The notes under the pieces: generated by a model
Told to the model about the DNA's origin: nothing
Database searches by the model: none
The model's input: the letters and a program-made list of their open reading frames with translations, nothing else
DNA from: Voacanga thouarsii
Taxonomy: Eukaryota > Streptophyta > Magnoliopsida > Gentianales > Apocynaceae
Reading direction: 5' to 3'
Length of the DNA: 64,000 nt
Assembly: GCA_026120185.1 (NCBI GenBank)
Contig: JANUWF010001224.1
Location: 372,001-436,000 of the forward strand
Part shown: positions 10,942 through 22,947 of the stretch, piece by piece
Layout: every line of letters starts with the position of its first letter
Position numbering within the stretch: position 1 is the first letter of the stretch
Position numbers and translations under genes: made by a program

Positions 10942-13241
10942 GGACCGAAAATTCCTCCCTTGGCCGAATGGACTCTTGTTCCATGACCATGCTTTCGCCA
11001 CCCTTCTTGAACAAGATTAGCCATCTAGGAGTTGAGATCTTCTCTAAACTCCTTCAAGTCATTCATCAATCAAGTAAGTACCTTCAATCCTCTTTTTAAA
11101 ATTTAGAATCATGTCTCTAGGTTGATGAATGGCGATGGGGTTGTGTATGTGATGTTATTGATTGAAGCATGAGTATATGTATGATTGAGATGGAGATGGG
11201 ATTTATGCATGGAAGGATTATATTGGTGGATTTAATGATGAGTTGAGATTTGATGCATGTCATAGGTAGTATTTGTGATGAAGCATGCTAGAGATTATGT
11301 CACCATGGGTGAATAGGATTTATATGCATGATTAGATTTTGAAGCCATGATCATGTTTATGCTAGTAGAGGTTAAATCATGTAATAATAAATTTAGATCT
11401 ATGCCTATGTGCAAGACTTGGATGATTTGATGAATTGAAGGATTGAGTATGTTATTGATTATGGTTGACCATGGAATCTTGATCATGATCTAGTTGTCCC
11501 TAAGCAAATTTTATTTCATGAATAAAATATTTACTAATAATTTTTGCTAAAGAATTTCGAAAACCCTAGGAAGGGTAGATTTGGAATTATAATATATGTA
11601 AAGGATATTTTAGTCAAAAAAATAATGATTTTTCTAGAAAATAAAATAAATAAATATTATCTAAAATAAAGCAAATTAATTAAAGCCTTATGAAAAAGAT
11701 TCATACTTAATAAAATATTTACTAGACCAAAACCCTTAAGGATTTACTTATTATTTTCCAAGAGAGACTTATTAAATTTAATCTTAACTAGTTTTAGCTA
11801 TCAATTATTTTCTAACAACTAAGCTACCATTAAATCACTATTTTACCTAGTACCACCTATGGCCCTTGATCAAATAAACTCTAAATTTTCCTTAACAAGA
11901 TTTAAACTTTCAACTTATTAGAATTTATTTCCTAATCCATTAATTATTTTAAATAATAAATTAAACTGAGCTTATAAACCTATTCAATTATTGTTTTGCC
12001 TTAAAGCTTGGGACACTAGGATCATGGTAGTAGTGAATTGAGTTGATTTAAAATTGAGGAAATGGATTGTGGCTTGAATCTGATTAAGATTTGTATTTGC
12101 CCATGTGGGGTTAGGTCATCTGTCCGAGACCTTGTTATTATGAGCAAGAATCAGGAAAGCTCCTGCATAAAACCTGTCGATGTGAAATGTTTTCTTATGG
12201 CAAGCTAAATATGGAGTGTATGGACACTCGTTTATTTGAAGGCAATTGAGAGTTGAATTCATCTTTATTTCCAACGCTGGAATTATTCCAAAGTTAATGA
12301 GCAGATTTTTCCAAACTCGAAACTCTTTCTAAAACTAATTTCTCGCAAAGCTTTGGAAACCCTCACATTGCATTTTTCATGAAGCACAATGCTTTGTTCA
12401 TTTTATCCCAAGTGGAAAATGTCGTTGAGTACTCAATAAGGGTGGACTATTAGGACTAGTCTTTGAAGGGTTAGGGTGAGTCTCTCAGTAGGTGGCCACC
12501 TCTGAGGGGTGAGTCCTTCCCAGATAAGATGCCAGTTCTAGTGAGTCGTGCCGGTCCGAGCTAGCAGTTTATTTTGTTTTAGTCAAGTGACTGTGTTTTT
12601 GCCGAAATGGACACCCGGTGGTTGTTTGGGTATAGAGAAGGAGGAGTATCTTGCCTAGTAGGCCGATCACCTACTTTTATAAGTCTGCACAACGTGTTAG
12701 GCATTCTGACCGGTTATGGGGCCCAAAGTGTGGTAACCCATATCCCTTTCTTTCGAGTGGTTGATTTCATTACTTATGTATGGCTAGAACAGCCAAAACG
12801 CCACTCTTGCTTTTTACAGATGTTTATTGCTTGCCAATGTTTCTCTTATAAAGATTTCACACTCTGCATCCACGAACTGTTTCTGTTAAACACTCAAAGC
12901 ACACACGGACTTACTGAGATTTCTGTCTCACCACCTTTTATCATGTTTTCAGGTTGATCCTGTTGTGGGTGAGTAGCTACTTTGGAAGAGAATGTGTTTT
13001 TGATTTTATGTACTGCTTTGGGAGACGAGTGTCGATGATTTTAATTATGAGTTTTGTTTTGGAATTTCATGGATGTACTTTGGAAGTATTTATTTTTGGG
13101 TTGTAATAAACTCTTTTAGCTTGAGTATTATTCATTTCAGCAATTTTTATTTGTGACCTAGTTATAAAGACCCCTTGTCCTTTGGACGGGGCGACATCCC
13201 CGGCCTTGGCGGGCCTAGGTTTTTCGGGGTGTTACATCCTG

Positions 13242-16200
13242 GGGTAAACAAAAAACATAAGGTTACATTCGAGCTATACCTGCCTTACATAAATAATTTC
13301 TTAGCTCAACTAGTTACAACCATGACTAGCCATGACCCTAATGTCCTAAGCTTTAAGGCTAGGTGATAAAGAATTTTATAAAATAAGTTTTAGTTGATAA
13401 GTTAAAATAACTTGGGGATCTAAAATAATTGCCAATAAATTATAGACCCAATTAATAATTCTTGAGTGTTATTTTTAATAAATAAACTAAGGTTTGAACA
13501 TCAAGTCCTAAATAGTATTAATAAATGGTGATTTAAAAATAGCTTTATTATAAATAAATATTTAATTACAAATAACCTTTAATTAATTTTTAAATAGATA
13601 ATAAATAATTAGTAATAAATAAAATTAATAATGAATGAATTATTTTAAATTTTAATTAATAAATAACAAATAGATTTTAATATAAATAATATTTTATTTA
13701 TTGTAAAGGATTTATTACTATATATATTATTTTTAATAAAAGATCTCATTTATTTGATAAAGAAAATATTAATATGTTAATTAATAAACCACTCCAAATT
13801 TCCCTAGAGTTTCGAATTTTATAGAGAAAAATATAGTAGTATTCTATTCAAGGTAATAAAATTTGTTAATAAAAATAACCTAGACTTAACAAGAAAATAC
13901 TTTTTCACCATGATTTTCCTATTGCTAGAAAGGATTGATGATCACATTCTCCATCACCAAACAATATATTAATCCATTCATGAACATACACTTGAACTAT
14001 CTCATACCATTACATGGCCAAAATCCTACTAAGTGTAATCATCAATCATGGTTTCCATGGAAAAATAAGAACATAAAAGCCTAATCACCTTTGGTGTCAT
14101 AATATCTAATCATGCTTCAAACCTCCAAAAAATTCATTAAGCATGAAGAACATACATTGATTCGAAAGGAAACACATACATCCTAGTCATATACAACAAT
14201 CATCATGTCCTAACCCCAATCCCTTTATGCATATACTCAATCTCCCAATCATATTCTATCTCCCTATCAACACCTAAGAGACATGATTTCAGAATTTAAT
14301 AAGAGAGATTTAAGAATGAATACTTGATTGTCGAGTACTTTGATGAAGACAAAAGAAGGTCCACGCGCGATGGAGTGTCTTGAATGGTCCAACAAAACAA
14401 ATGATCATGGTTGATGGTTGTTCAACCATTTCAATTAGAAGGGAGAGAGAGAGAGAGAGAGAGCATTAGAACAGTACAATCGAATGGAAGAAGATGAACA
14501 AGAAGGTTGTTCTTGACTTACCTTGTTGATGTTCTTGAGACCTTCAAAGAAAAGTTAATTTTGATCCGCTCGAAAATTCTTGTTTGCGAGGTTTTGTGTT
14601 ATAAATACCAGAAATGAAGTTTAGAGATTAAATGGAAGTGATTTGGAGTATTTGAGAGTGATTGGAGGTGTTTAGAGTAGGGTTAGGCTTGAAGAAGGTT
14701 AGTGTGTGTTCTTGGTGTTCTAGGTGAAAATGGAGAGAATTTGGAAGAAATGCTGCACGAATTTTGATAGAGGGCTGGCCGAATGGCATGGAGTGAATGA
14801 GGGTTTTAGTTTTCAGCAAGAAGGAGAGAGAATGATCATATTTTTTTTTTTGAAATTTAAATAGAGGAAATGGTGGAGATGTTTAAGGTAAGAGGTTAGC
14901 TATGGTGTTTGATCAAGAGAGGTTTCTATGGTCTTCAATGGTGCCGACTGAACATGGTGGTTTTGCTGAATTGATTGAAGGTTAATGTTGCTCCAAGGCT
15001 GGCCGAAATTTAGTCTTAAATGGCAGAGGAAATTCTGGCTTATTTGCCTAATACAAGAGGGACTTTAATGGAGTAAAATGCTGAAATTATTTGAAGTTCA
15101 AAAAGAGTTTGAATGGAGTGATCTTAGGATTGTTGTGTGGTGTGGCTATGGAGTCCTTATGCTCAAGGTGAGTGTGGGGTTAATGGTGTTCAGCCTAAAG
15201 CTGAGCAAGGTTCAATTTTACAGAGGTTGAAGGTGATTTTCGGCCTAGGCTAGAAGGGAGCAAAGCTGGGGAAAAAATCTAGTTTCATGGTTGTTCTTAG
15301 TTTCGAAGATTGCAGATTTTTTTGTGCAGAATTTTTGCACTCACTTGGCTCGATTTTCAGAGGTTCTTCTGGGGTGTTTGAGGGTCTTCCAAGGATGGTT
15401 TTTCAGCCTTATTTCTGGACAAATACAGGAAAGTTTTGCTGGCTTGAAGATGAACTAAAAACAGCTTCATTTCCTTGATTGAAAATGGCGAAATGCCCAG
15501 AATTTTTCCTGGTTTGGTGTTGTTTTGTGCAGTCCGAAAATTGCACAGTTTTTCTAAAAGCCACATGAAATGACCATTTTCTTGGTAGCAAATGAATGGG
15601 TTTATTGGCTGTATTTTCGAAGAAGTGGTCTGCAAAAAAATCTGGAAAATTTCCAGATTTTCCTTTACTAGAATATGAACAACATGAAGGTGAGTTTGAA
15701 GGTGCTTTCATGGTGATTGATTTTCTCTTGGAAACCCTTCCTATTTCTCCTCCTACTTTTGGCCAACTTCCCAACCTCCAAAGCTGATTTTTGAATTTCA
15801 TGGTGGAGGGATTATCACATATTTTTTTTGGAATTTAAAATAAAGGATTTAAGGGTTTTAAATTATAAAGATGTTAGGACAAGCTAGAGGTAATAAAAGG
15901 ACAAGAATTCCTCTAGAATTCTTTTTAGGACATGAGGATAAGATTAGGACATTCTCTTCATATCTCCCCTAAGACAACATTCCTATTTCCATGAAATGCA
16001 AGAAAACAAAAATTCAAAATTAGTTAAGATAATCATGACAAAAGCTTAAATGATGGGATTCGAACTCATGACCTTAGAAATTAATTCACCAAGCTCTAAC
16101 CACTAAACTACACTAACTCTTGTTTTTATTTTATCACCCACATATTCTTCTTGTTTAATTCTCAAGCTATCTTCCTAATTTGACTTCAAGCAAAATTAGC

Positions 16201-16364
16201 ATTTTACCCCTCCTACTCGATAAGCATAACTAAGCATTTTAACCTATAATCCACAACTCTAAAGCACATAAAATCATTCAAAAACATATATATTCATACA
16301 AAATAATATGATATGTATTCCCGGCCCCCCTTACTCTAGGGTTGGCTTTAGGTGGGGTTTCACA
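13242..16364 (-). repeat. Second segment of long LTR copy A
   Basis: Continuation of copy A after the nested insertion. It carries the (GA)n tract at 14442-14463 and the tRNA-like module at 16055-16110, and ends GGGGTTTCACA. It is inverted relative to 8961-12116. ORFs here (for example the 130-codon one at 15409-15801) show no domain and overlap ORFs on the other strand. Confidence 0.8.
16055..16110 (-). other. tRNA-like module in LTR copy A
   Basis: Minus strand: box A-like tagtttagtggttagagc (16110-16093) and box B gagttcgaatccc (16067-16055), which fits the GTTCRANNC core exactly. It lies 254 bp from the sense LTR start. Best preserved of the four copies. Confidence 0.6.
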
Positions 16365-16369
16365 AGATA

Positions 16370-16996
16370 TTCGCCCATACTATTAGGAGTGGTGAATCCT
16401 TTATTGATCTTGTCAACTACTTTCGTTTACTTCACATTGTACATAATATCTATGTTATAGGCAGCCATCGGTCTGACTCCAAAGATTAGAATCAAAGTAC
16501 AATACTCAGTAAATAAAGTACCTTGAAGATTTCAAGTTTAAGGATACTTGTATATTTACTATAACGAGATACTCTTAGTGGCACTAAATAGTTATCAATG
16601 CGATTATCTCATAGCTAGGTCATCCAATTTACTTGTTCTAATAGTAAGAATCTACTTGTTAACTTTGAGTATCACAATACTCACGGATGTGAAAACCACC
16701 ACCTGATCAAATCAGCAAGTATAACACGTGCTAGTTTTAACTTATTAATGATGTCTTGTCTCATTAATACTATGACTATATACAATTTAAGTACAAATAC
16801 TATCCAGTGTAGTAGAAATCTCACATCACGATCTCTATCATAATTTCCTTAACACAGTGTTGTACTTTGGACTTTATCTAACAGTTATATTCACAAAAAA
16901 AAAAAATAAATTAAAAGATAAAAAATGCCTTATATTATTAATTAAATGTGTCATATACAAAATATAAGTGATTGCCTCTAGGGCATAACACTAACA
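16370..16996 (-). repeat. 5' LTR of copia-1, second segment
   Basis: Resumes the copia LTR after the TSD agata and ends CTAACA at 16996. Together with 6786-7840 it gives an LTR of about 1.68 kb. Confidence 0.9.
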
Positions 16997-17525
16997 ATAT
17001 ATTAGTACTATAATAGAACTATACTTATAGTATATCAAAGTGTATGTTTCCAGCTTCGCCAAACCACTAACCCTTACGCAAGCCATAGGATATAAGTCTA
17101 TACTATAGTAGTAGTAATAGTCTGATTTTCTCTAATTTTAGTACCTTTAAAAACCATTACTACTAGTCTAGTTCTATATTTTCTAAATATGCTAATGCCA
17201 TTTAGTGAGAGGATTGCTCACTGGCTAAAGATAAGCCATTCCCTACCTGGAACTCATAGCATAATAACTTTGTCATGATGAGATTTCTATTCTCAACGAC
17301 TGGTTAAGAACTATAAGTTTATGTGTTAAGTGTCCCATGATTTGTACCTTATTGTGAAATACCTCTATTCACATGGATCACTTACTTAAGTACAATAAGT
17401 CTTTTCTAACATAAATCATGCATAACAAATTAAAGCAAAGAATACAAACATTATTTAGAATAAAAATTTATTTATTACCTTGAATTTGCATCAGATACAT
17501 AGTTAGGAGGGCATCCATTCTAACA
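16997..17525 (-). repeat. Truncated copia LTR, minus strand
   Basis: On the minus strand it begins TGTTAGAATGGATGCC at 17525. It resembles the LTR at 21147, sharing the order cttaagtaagtgatccatgt, acacataaact, ctcatcatg, gccagtgag. It is cut at 16997 where copia-1 begins, so copia-1 probably inserted into it. Confidence 0.75.
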
Positions 17526-18136
17526 ATTTATGTTGAATCGTATTTCAAGAATACAGTAGAAAAGTTTGTGAATATGATTGCTGTGATGATTGTGAATAAT
17601 CTATGATCTTGTGTAGTGGTTTATTTTCCCAAAAATAAAGTATAATGCTATATATCTTGGTGATTGGAATTTCCCATGATTTATCCTGTGTTTTACTTTT
17701 CGAAAGCAAGATATACTATTTTTTTATATTTGTTCTATAAAATTATTATACATCATGGAAATGTTTATATAAAATTTTCAAAAGTCACAAACAGAACTTA
17801 CTAAGATTTTATTTCACACAAATTTAATTCATGCTTTATAGGAGAATATGTTTAGGAGCAAGACTAAAGAGGTTTTGTGAATTTTTTATTCAAAATTATG
17901 TATTTGTTTTCATATATTTCACTTTATGGATGTTATTCAGGAGAATTTGTACATCAAGATATTGTGCATCTTAGGAGTTGATGTATTATTTAGAAGGCTT
18001 TGTAATATTTTATTTCAGATTTTTACTTAAGTTTTAGGAGTTTTTTCACTTAGTTCTTTCGTTATAAAGATTCTTTGTTATTTAGATGGGGTGATATCCG
18101 CAACCATCTGGGCCTCGTGGTTGTGAAGTGTTACAT
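17526..18136 (+). repeat. 3' end of a gypsy LTR
   Basis: The segment ends ...gggcctcgtggttgtg, then aagtgttaca at 18136. It resembles the inverted end at 52215 and the ends of the 4.3-kb LTRs: same ttataaaga...ggggtgatatcc layout. It probably is the end of the 5' LTR of the gypsy remnant that follows. Confidence 0.65.
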
Positions 18137-18778
18137 TATAGAATATGCCTCATAGAAACTTTTACCGCATGAAATCAACCACTCACTCACCATTTGGAAT
18201 TGACTACAATCGTATTTCTCTTGAAGAAATGTAGAAACTATCTTGACAGAGTAGATTATGAGATAATCACAGAGTCAACAAAAGAGTTATACTGAAAATA
18301 AGAGAAGAGAATTGGAATTCCAGGTTGGAGAATAAGTATTCTTAAAGTTCACACCGAACAAAAGTATATATCGGCATTTAAAATGAGGGTAGTTCAAGAT
18401 AACTTGGACCTTTTTAGGTCACAAAAAGAGTTAGAGTAGTATCTTACTACCTTAATTTACTGGATGGATTAGTCAGAATATACGACATGTTCCATGTTTC
18501 TCAGCTCAAGAAATATCAGCCAAATATGGAACATGTGCTCAATGACGAACCACTTCAATTGCACCCTGAATTGAATTATATAGAAAAGCTAGTCAATATT
18601 ATGGATGGAAGTATTCAGGAACAAATAAATACTAATAGTCAAGGTATTATGGGAGCATCGCGAAACATATGACGTGGCATGGGAAATAGAGGAATAGATG
18701 ACGAATGAGTACCTAGAACTACTTTGAAGGTAGGATGATATGAATTTTGGAAACGAAATTCCTTTAAAAATGGGAGGA
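18137..18778 (+). pseudogene. Ty3/gypsy pol C-terminus remnant
   Basis: Only the last part of a gypsy polyprotein is left. 18487-18672 is open and reads 'FHVSQLKKYQPN', the segment just after integrase in chromovirus-type gypsy elements, followed by 'PLQLHPELNYIEKLVNIMD'. Behind it are decayed codons and the motif ttttggaaacgaaattcctt, which in gypsy elements precedes the PPT. Gag, protease, RT, RNase H and most of integrase are missing, as is a clear PBS after 18136. A very large internal deletion explains this. Confidence 0.8.
18766..18778 (+). other. Polypurine tract of gypsy remnant
   Basis: aaaaatgggagga directly before TGTTACACC at 18779. Confidence 0.8.
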
Positions 18779-18868
18779 TGTTACACCTTACCCTAAATCA
18801 CCTTTAGACATACAGGGGAAATGAAGTATTGCCTAGCATCCTGTGTGTGAGGTTAAGCTTTGATATGA

Positions 18869-18871
<3 letters not shown>

Positions 18872-18908
<37 letters not shown>
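18872..18908. repeat. GT microsatellite
   Basis: Uninterrupted (GT)n inside the gypsy 3' LTR. Confidence 0.95.
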
Positions 18909-18912
<4 letters not shown>

Positions 18913-19016
18913 ATACTTTGTGCATGAATTTTTGTATATGCTTAGGGTTAGATGTTTTGAATTGGGTTGTAAGCGAAAATAATATCTGTGTGTAGAAGAG
19001 AACACATAGATTGATG

Positions 19017-19073
19017 TGGTGTTATAGTTAGAGATTTGAGCTTCTTATCTAGTAACCGAAGTTTGAATTCCAG
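19017..19073 (+). other. Decayed tRNA-like module in gypsy 3' LTR
   Basis: tggtgttatagttagaga (19017-19034) and aagtttgaattcca (19060-19073) match the two boxes of the 4.3-kb LTRs with several changes. It starts 238 bp from the LTR start, against 254-255 bp in the others. Confidence 0.45.
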
Positions 19074-20439
19074 ACTTTTCTAAATTTTCTTAATTCTTTG
19101 TTTTCCTTTTTCCCTTGACGGAACCTTAGGCATTTTCAACCGCCACTTTGATGTTTAAATTTCCTACTAAAACTCCTAAGATTGTGGACGTTGTGTATCA
19201 AGAATGGATTTGATATATCTTTTTTTGGTAATCTTTTATTCTAGCTACCATAATGGGATTTCAAATTCCTTACAATTATGCCATGGTAAAAGGCAAGAGT
19301 TTTGATAAAATTTCCTTTTAAAGATCTTTTATCCAGTCGACATTATTACTCTTCAAACTCCAAGAATTGTGTATTTAATTACTAAAGATTAAAAGATAAA
19401 AATATGATTTTACTCCCTTATTTTAGCTACCATTTATCTTGCAATTACTTTTTTAAAACTTAAATAATAAAGATCTTTATCTAGCTGGCAATTACTTAGA
19501 TAATTCCAATATTTGTGCATTTTAATATAAGCCTTGATGAAGTCTTGTTTCTTTTAAAGATGGCCACCATTATTTGAACCCCTATATACTTGTGGTTATT
19601 GAATTTTGAAATAACAACTAAAATCACCTTGGTTTTGAATACCTAAAATTTCTTCTAGGATTACTATTTAGATTTCATTATTTAGGCAACTAAATATCAT
19701 ATTATATCTTATACACTCATTTATTTCCTCACCCAAATTTCAGTCAAAACTCTTCTACCCTCAACTGCAATCATTAGTTTCCCTCGCCAAGTTAATGCAC
19801 ATAAGTTTAGCTTTCATTCTTCCTAGTTGAATTTCACGCATCTTGGTCAATGTTCTTGAGGTCTCCTAGCCTCAAGGAAAGTTTTGTAGTTTAAAACTTT
19901 ACTCTACCATTTTAATTTTCAAAATCCTATAATCTCACCTTTAATACCTCCTAGAATCTCTCCTTTTTGATAACGCATTCTATCTATGAAACAAGTTTCC
20001 ACATTTACAACACACAAGCATATTCAATTTTGCATGAGCATTTAATGACTCCCCTACTCCATTCCCTCGAAGTTAAAACATCCTCACACACTCACACTGT
20101 TTTTTTCTTCTCCAAGGCATTTGGTCGCACATATTTTTCCTTGTTAGGTTTAAATTCTTAACTTTCTTTGGTTTTATTAAATTTCCTATTAAAATTTGTT
20201 AGTTTTACAAACAATAAAATAAGGAGTCTAAAAAACACAGCAAATTGGTAATTCAATTTGGTTATCAATAAGCATATATCTGGGGGTCCACGACTAGTAA
20301 AAATGATCTACTAAACTTTATAAAAAATTACAATAACAACACTTATCTCAATTTGTTATGTTCTTGTTTCACAAACGGAATTTTTTTCTTTTATTTTTCA
20401 ATTTTTCAGAAATAGTGGGAGGTTCTTTTAGTCCATTGG

Positions 20440-21146
20440 CCGTTATTCTCTGAGAGAATAAGCTAATGGGACCAAACTATGTGGACTAGAAAAGGAACGT
20501 AGACATAATACTCACAACGGAAGAGTATAAGTATGTCCTTTACGAAACTTGCCCTGTAATCGGGAAGGGTTCCACCGCAGAGGAGCGTGAGGCTGAGAAG
20601 GCATGGAAGAAGGCCGACGAGATGACTCATTGTTACATGTTGGCCTCCATGTCTAATGTGCTCCAATCCAAACATGAGCACACGTCTACTGCGTATGACA
20701 TAACCCAATCATTAGCCACGATGTTTGTGGATAAGAGTCGGCCTGCAAGGCAGGAGGCTCTTCGAACCATCATAAACACTAAGATGGCTGAGGGAGCATC
20801 AGTCAGAGAGTATATGCTCAAGATGATTGCTGTTTTCGAGGAGGCAGAAATCTTAGAGGCTGTTATTGATCCTGAGAGCTAAGTGGACATGGTTCTTGAA
20901 TCTCTACCGGGTTCCTTCACTCAGTTCAAGTTAAACTATAACATGAACAAGTTGAACATGGGTTTAACTGAGTTGATGAAGGAGCTCCAAATGGTGGAGA
21001 AGGTCACGAAGCCATAATCTAAGGCAATGATTGCTAAGGCTTCATCTTCTAGAATTGGGTCCAAGCCAAGAAAGTTCAAGAAGAAGAAGGGGAACGCAGT
21101 GGGCCAGTCCATGACCCAGCCCAAAGACAAACCCAATGGCAAGTGC
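20440..21146 (+). pseudogene. copia-4 gag (UBN2 type) remnant
   Basis: Gag capsid-like region. The reading frame carries 'GP-NYVD' near the start, then the long open part 20622-20882 ('QEALRTIINTKMAEGASVRE') and 'VLESLPGSF', typical of copia gag UBN2 domains. It continues into a Lys-rich linker (about 21055-21100) before the zinc knuckle. Stops are seen near 20490 (after 'YVD'), at about 20880 and at about 21016. The upstream start and 5' leader are absent. At 21147 the frame is cut by a solo LTR; the rest of the knuckle lies beyond 22948. Confidence 0.85.
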
Positions 21147-22947
21147 TGTTGGGATGTATGCCATCTTAGACTAGGTTTCTAATGTAAAAATCGAATGCTT
21201 TAATAAAATAATTTATTTTCAGAAATTGTTTGTAAATTTATAATTTTATTTGAGCACAATTATATTTGGAAAAGACCCATTATGTTTAAGTAAGTGGTCC
21301 ATGTGAATGGAGATCTTTCACAGTAAGGTATGGATCACAGGTTACTTAGCACATAAACTTTTTTTCTTAACCGATTGATGAGAATGAGAATCTCATCATG
21401 TTTAGGTTATTATGTTGTGAATTCTAAATGGGAAATGGCTTACTTTTAGCCAGTGAGTAGTCCACTCACTTCATGACATAAGCATATTTCGAATACGTAG
21501 AACAGGACCTGCAGTAGTGGTTTCTTAAAAGTACTATATGGTAGAAATCTAGACTACTACCGCTACAGCGTGGACTAGTATTCTACGACTTGAGTATGAA
21601 TTGGTGGTCTGACAAAGCTGGAAGCATATATTTTGATATGCTATAGTTGAGGTTCTGTCGTAGAGGCAATATACTTGCATGTTGGGTATGTGTGACTAGT
21701 TAGTTAAGATAGACTTGTACAAGATAGTTTCTATACTATATCGCCCCTTGTAGTTATCTGAATGATCTGAATATCCAGGGCCATGGGAAACATGACTTGG
21801 ATGTTTGCTTTAGGGTAGCTCCCTTGGAAAGTGGAAATAATCCAGGAGGTCGTGGATCATTGGACTAGAGGCCTAAGGATGGTTGATGTCATTTAGAGAG
21901 GTGTTAGTACACTTCTTCCTCTCTGAATGTACGGCGATATATAGAGGGGTATTTTAGTCATTATACCTGTAGGTCGGAGACTTTACTAACGCAACATTGT
22001 CCTTGGGGTCAATATCTCCTTATGGTGATATTAGGAAATATTTAAAATGTAAAATACAGCTATTTATATGACAAGGGTATTTTGGTCATTTTAGTAGCTA
22101 ATGCAGTATGTCTTTTGGTCCCCAGTATAGACTGTGAGTTCTAATTAAATACGGGCTAAGGAATTGATCTTAAATTAAATGGAGTTTATTTTATTTAAGT
22201 AGCTTGATTTAATTATTGAGCTAGAATAAAATGAAGGTCCATGGAGAGAAAATTAATTAAATTAGTTTAGTAGGTTAATTAATTATTCAGGGCTTTAGCC
22301 CAGTTTGAATAATTAGGGATTAATCTGGGACTAAACTGATTTAGGCTGAAAAAATTAATTATTTGTTGGGCCATTAAGTTGGTTCTAACTAGAATAATTA
22401 ATTAAGCCCAATAGGTTAAACTAAGGTCTAATGGCCCAGTCCAGTTTAACCTATGGTCTTTTTATTTAGGTTAAATAAGGGGATTAGGGTTAATAATAAT
22501 CATCGTTGCTTTACCACACAAGAGTGACGGCTTCTTCTCTGTAGAGCCAGACGTCTCTATTTCTCTCTCTCTCTCTCTCTCTCTAGAAAATTCCCTAGCT
22601 CGTTAGTTATTCATCAAACGGTAGTTAGGCAGGCCATGCACTGGAAGACCGAGGGTTCGGCGTTGACATACATGCAAATGCGGAGTAGGAGGCTTGCAGG
22701 AATCCTACCAGAGGCTTCTACCAACACACCTACACTAGTTGCACACCTTTTGGTATAGCCAACACATAGAACGAGAAATAGAAGTAAAATTTTTAAAACC
22801 TCGGGATTAGGATAGGGTGTAACCGGCGCCAGCTAGGCTACCGGAGCCGGCGTCGGCCCTACCCTGGAATCCCTGTTCTTGTTTTTTCAATTTTTTTATG
22901 TTCACTTCCGATGCGTGCTTCGTGTTTTCCCGCTTTCCGTACCTTCA
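21147..22947 (+). mobile_element. copia solo LTR inserted in copia-4 gag
   Basis: 1801 bp, TGTTGGGATGTATGCC ... CCTTCA, flanked by a perfect 5-bp TSD agtgc (21142-21146 and 22948-22952). It matches the copia-4 3' LTR (25305-27106, 1802 bp) throughout, including the CT tract near 22560 and the small ORF region near 22670-22800. No internal sequence remains. Confidence 0.95.

Larger units (their letters stand above)
8961..13236 (+). mobile_element. Long gypsy-type solo LTR, copy B, nested in copy A
   Basis: Starts TGTGAAACCCC and ends GGGGTGTTACA, 4276 bp, exactly inverted relative to copy A. Flanks are acctg (8956-8960) and tcctg (13237-13241), a 5-bp TSD with one mismatch. Contains a tRNA-like module at 9216-9270, a CT microsatellite at 10902-10939, and a 3'-terminal hairpin-rich segment. 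Short ORFs (such as 12607-12957) have no recognisable domain. Confidence 0.85.
7841..16364 (-). mobile_element. Long gypsy-type solo LTR, copy A (split)
   Basis: Plus-strand ends are TGTAACACCCC and GGGGTTTCACA (TG..CA) with a 5-bp TSD agata. Without the inner insertion (8961-13236 plus one TSD copy) it is about 4.24 kb. No gag/pol motif and no second LTR of its own is present, so a solo LTR fits best. The sense strand is taken as minus because the related gypsy LTR at 18779 starts directly after a PPT in the matching orientation. Same family as 8961-13236 and 54859-59165. Lineage not proven; long-LTR chromovirus-like gypsy is likely. Confidence 0.8.
1..16996 (-). mobile_element. Ty1/copia element copia-1, minus strand, with nested insertions
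   Basis: Minus-strand copia retrotransposon. From high to low coordinates it shows a 5' LTR (split by an insertion), a PBS, a long untranslated leader, gag with a zinc knuckle, protease remnant, integrase, RT, RNase H, a polypurine tract and a 3' LTR that runs off the window start. Domain order gag-PR-INT-RT-RH is diagnostic of copia. All ORFs are broken by stops and frameshifts, so it cannot make its own proteins. Its 5' LTR contains 8.5 kb of nested gypsy LTR sequence (7841-16364). Flank after the 5' LTR is 16997-17001 (atata); the matching TSD would lie left of the window. Confidence 0.9.
18779..20420 (+). repeat. 3' LTR of gypsy remnant, truncated
   Basis: Starts TGTTACACCTTACCC after the PPT. 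Contains a (GT)n tract (18872-18908) and a decayed tRNA-like module (19017-19073). It loses its end near 20420, where copia-4 gag begins. No coding content. Confidence 0.75.

Noticed and set aside
12120..12160. Host intron/exon structures in the gypsy LTR copies
   Set aside because: Similar sequence recurs in all LTR copies and no protein domain is linked to it.
12607..12957. 116-codon ORF on the plus strand
   Set aside because: Lies in long LTR copy B; the equivalent parts of copies A and C do not keep the frame and no domain is visible.
15357..15801. Overlapping 92-, 130- and 63-codon ORFs on both strands
   Set aside because: Inside long LTR copy A, overlapping on opposite strands, low complexity, not conserved in copies B and C.
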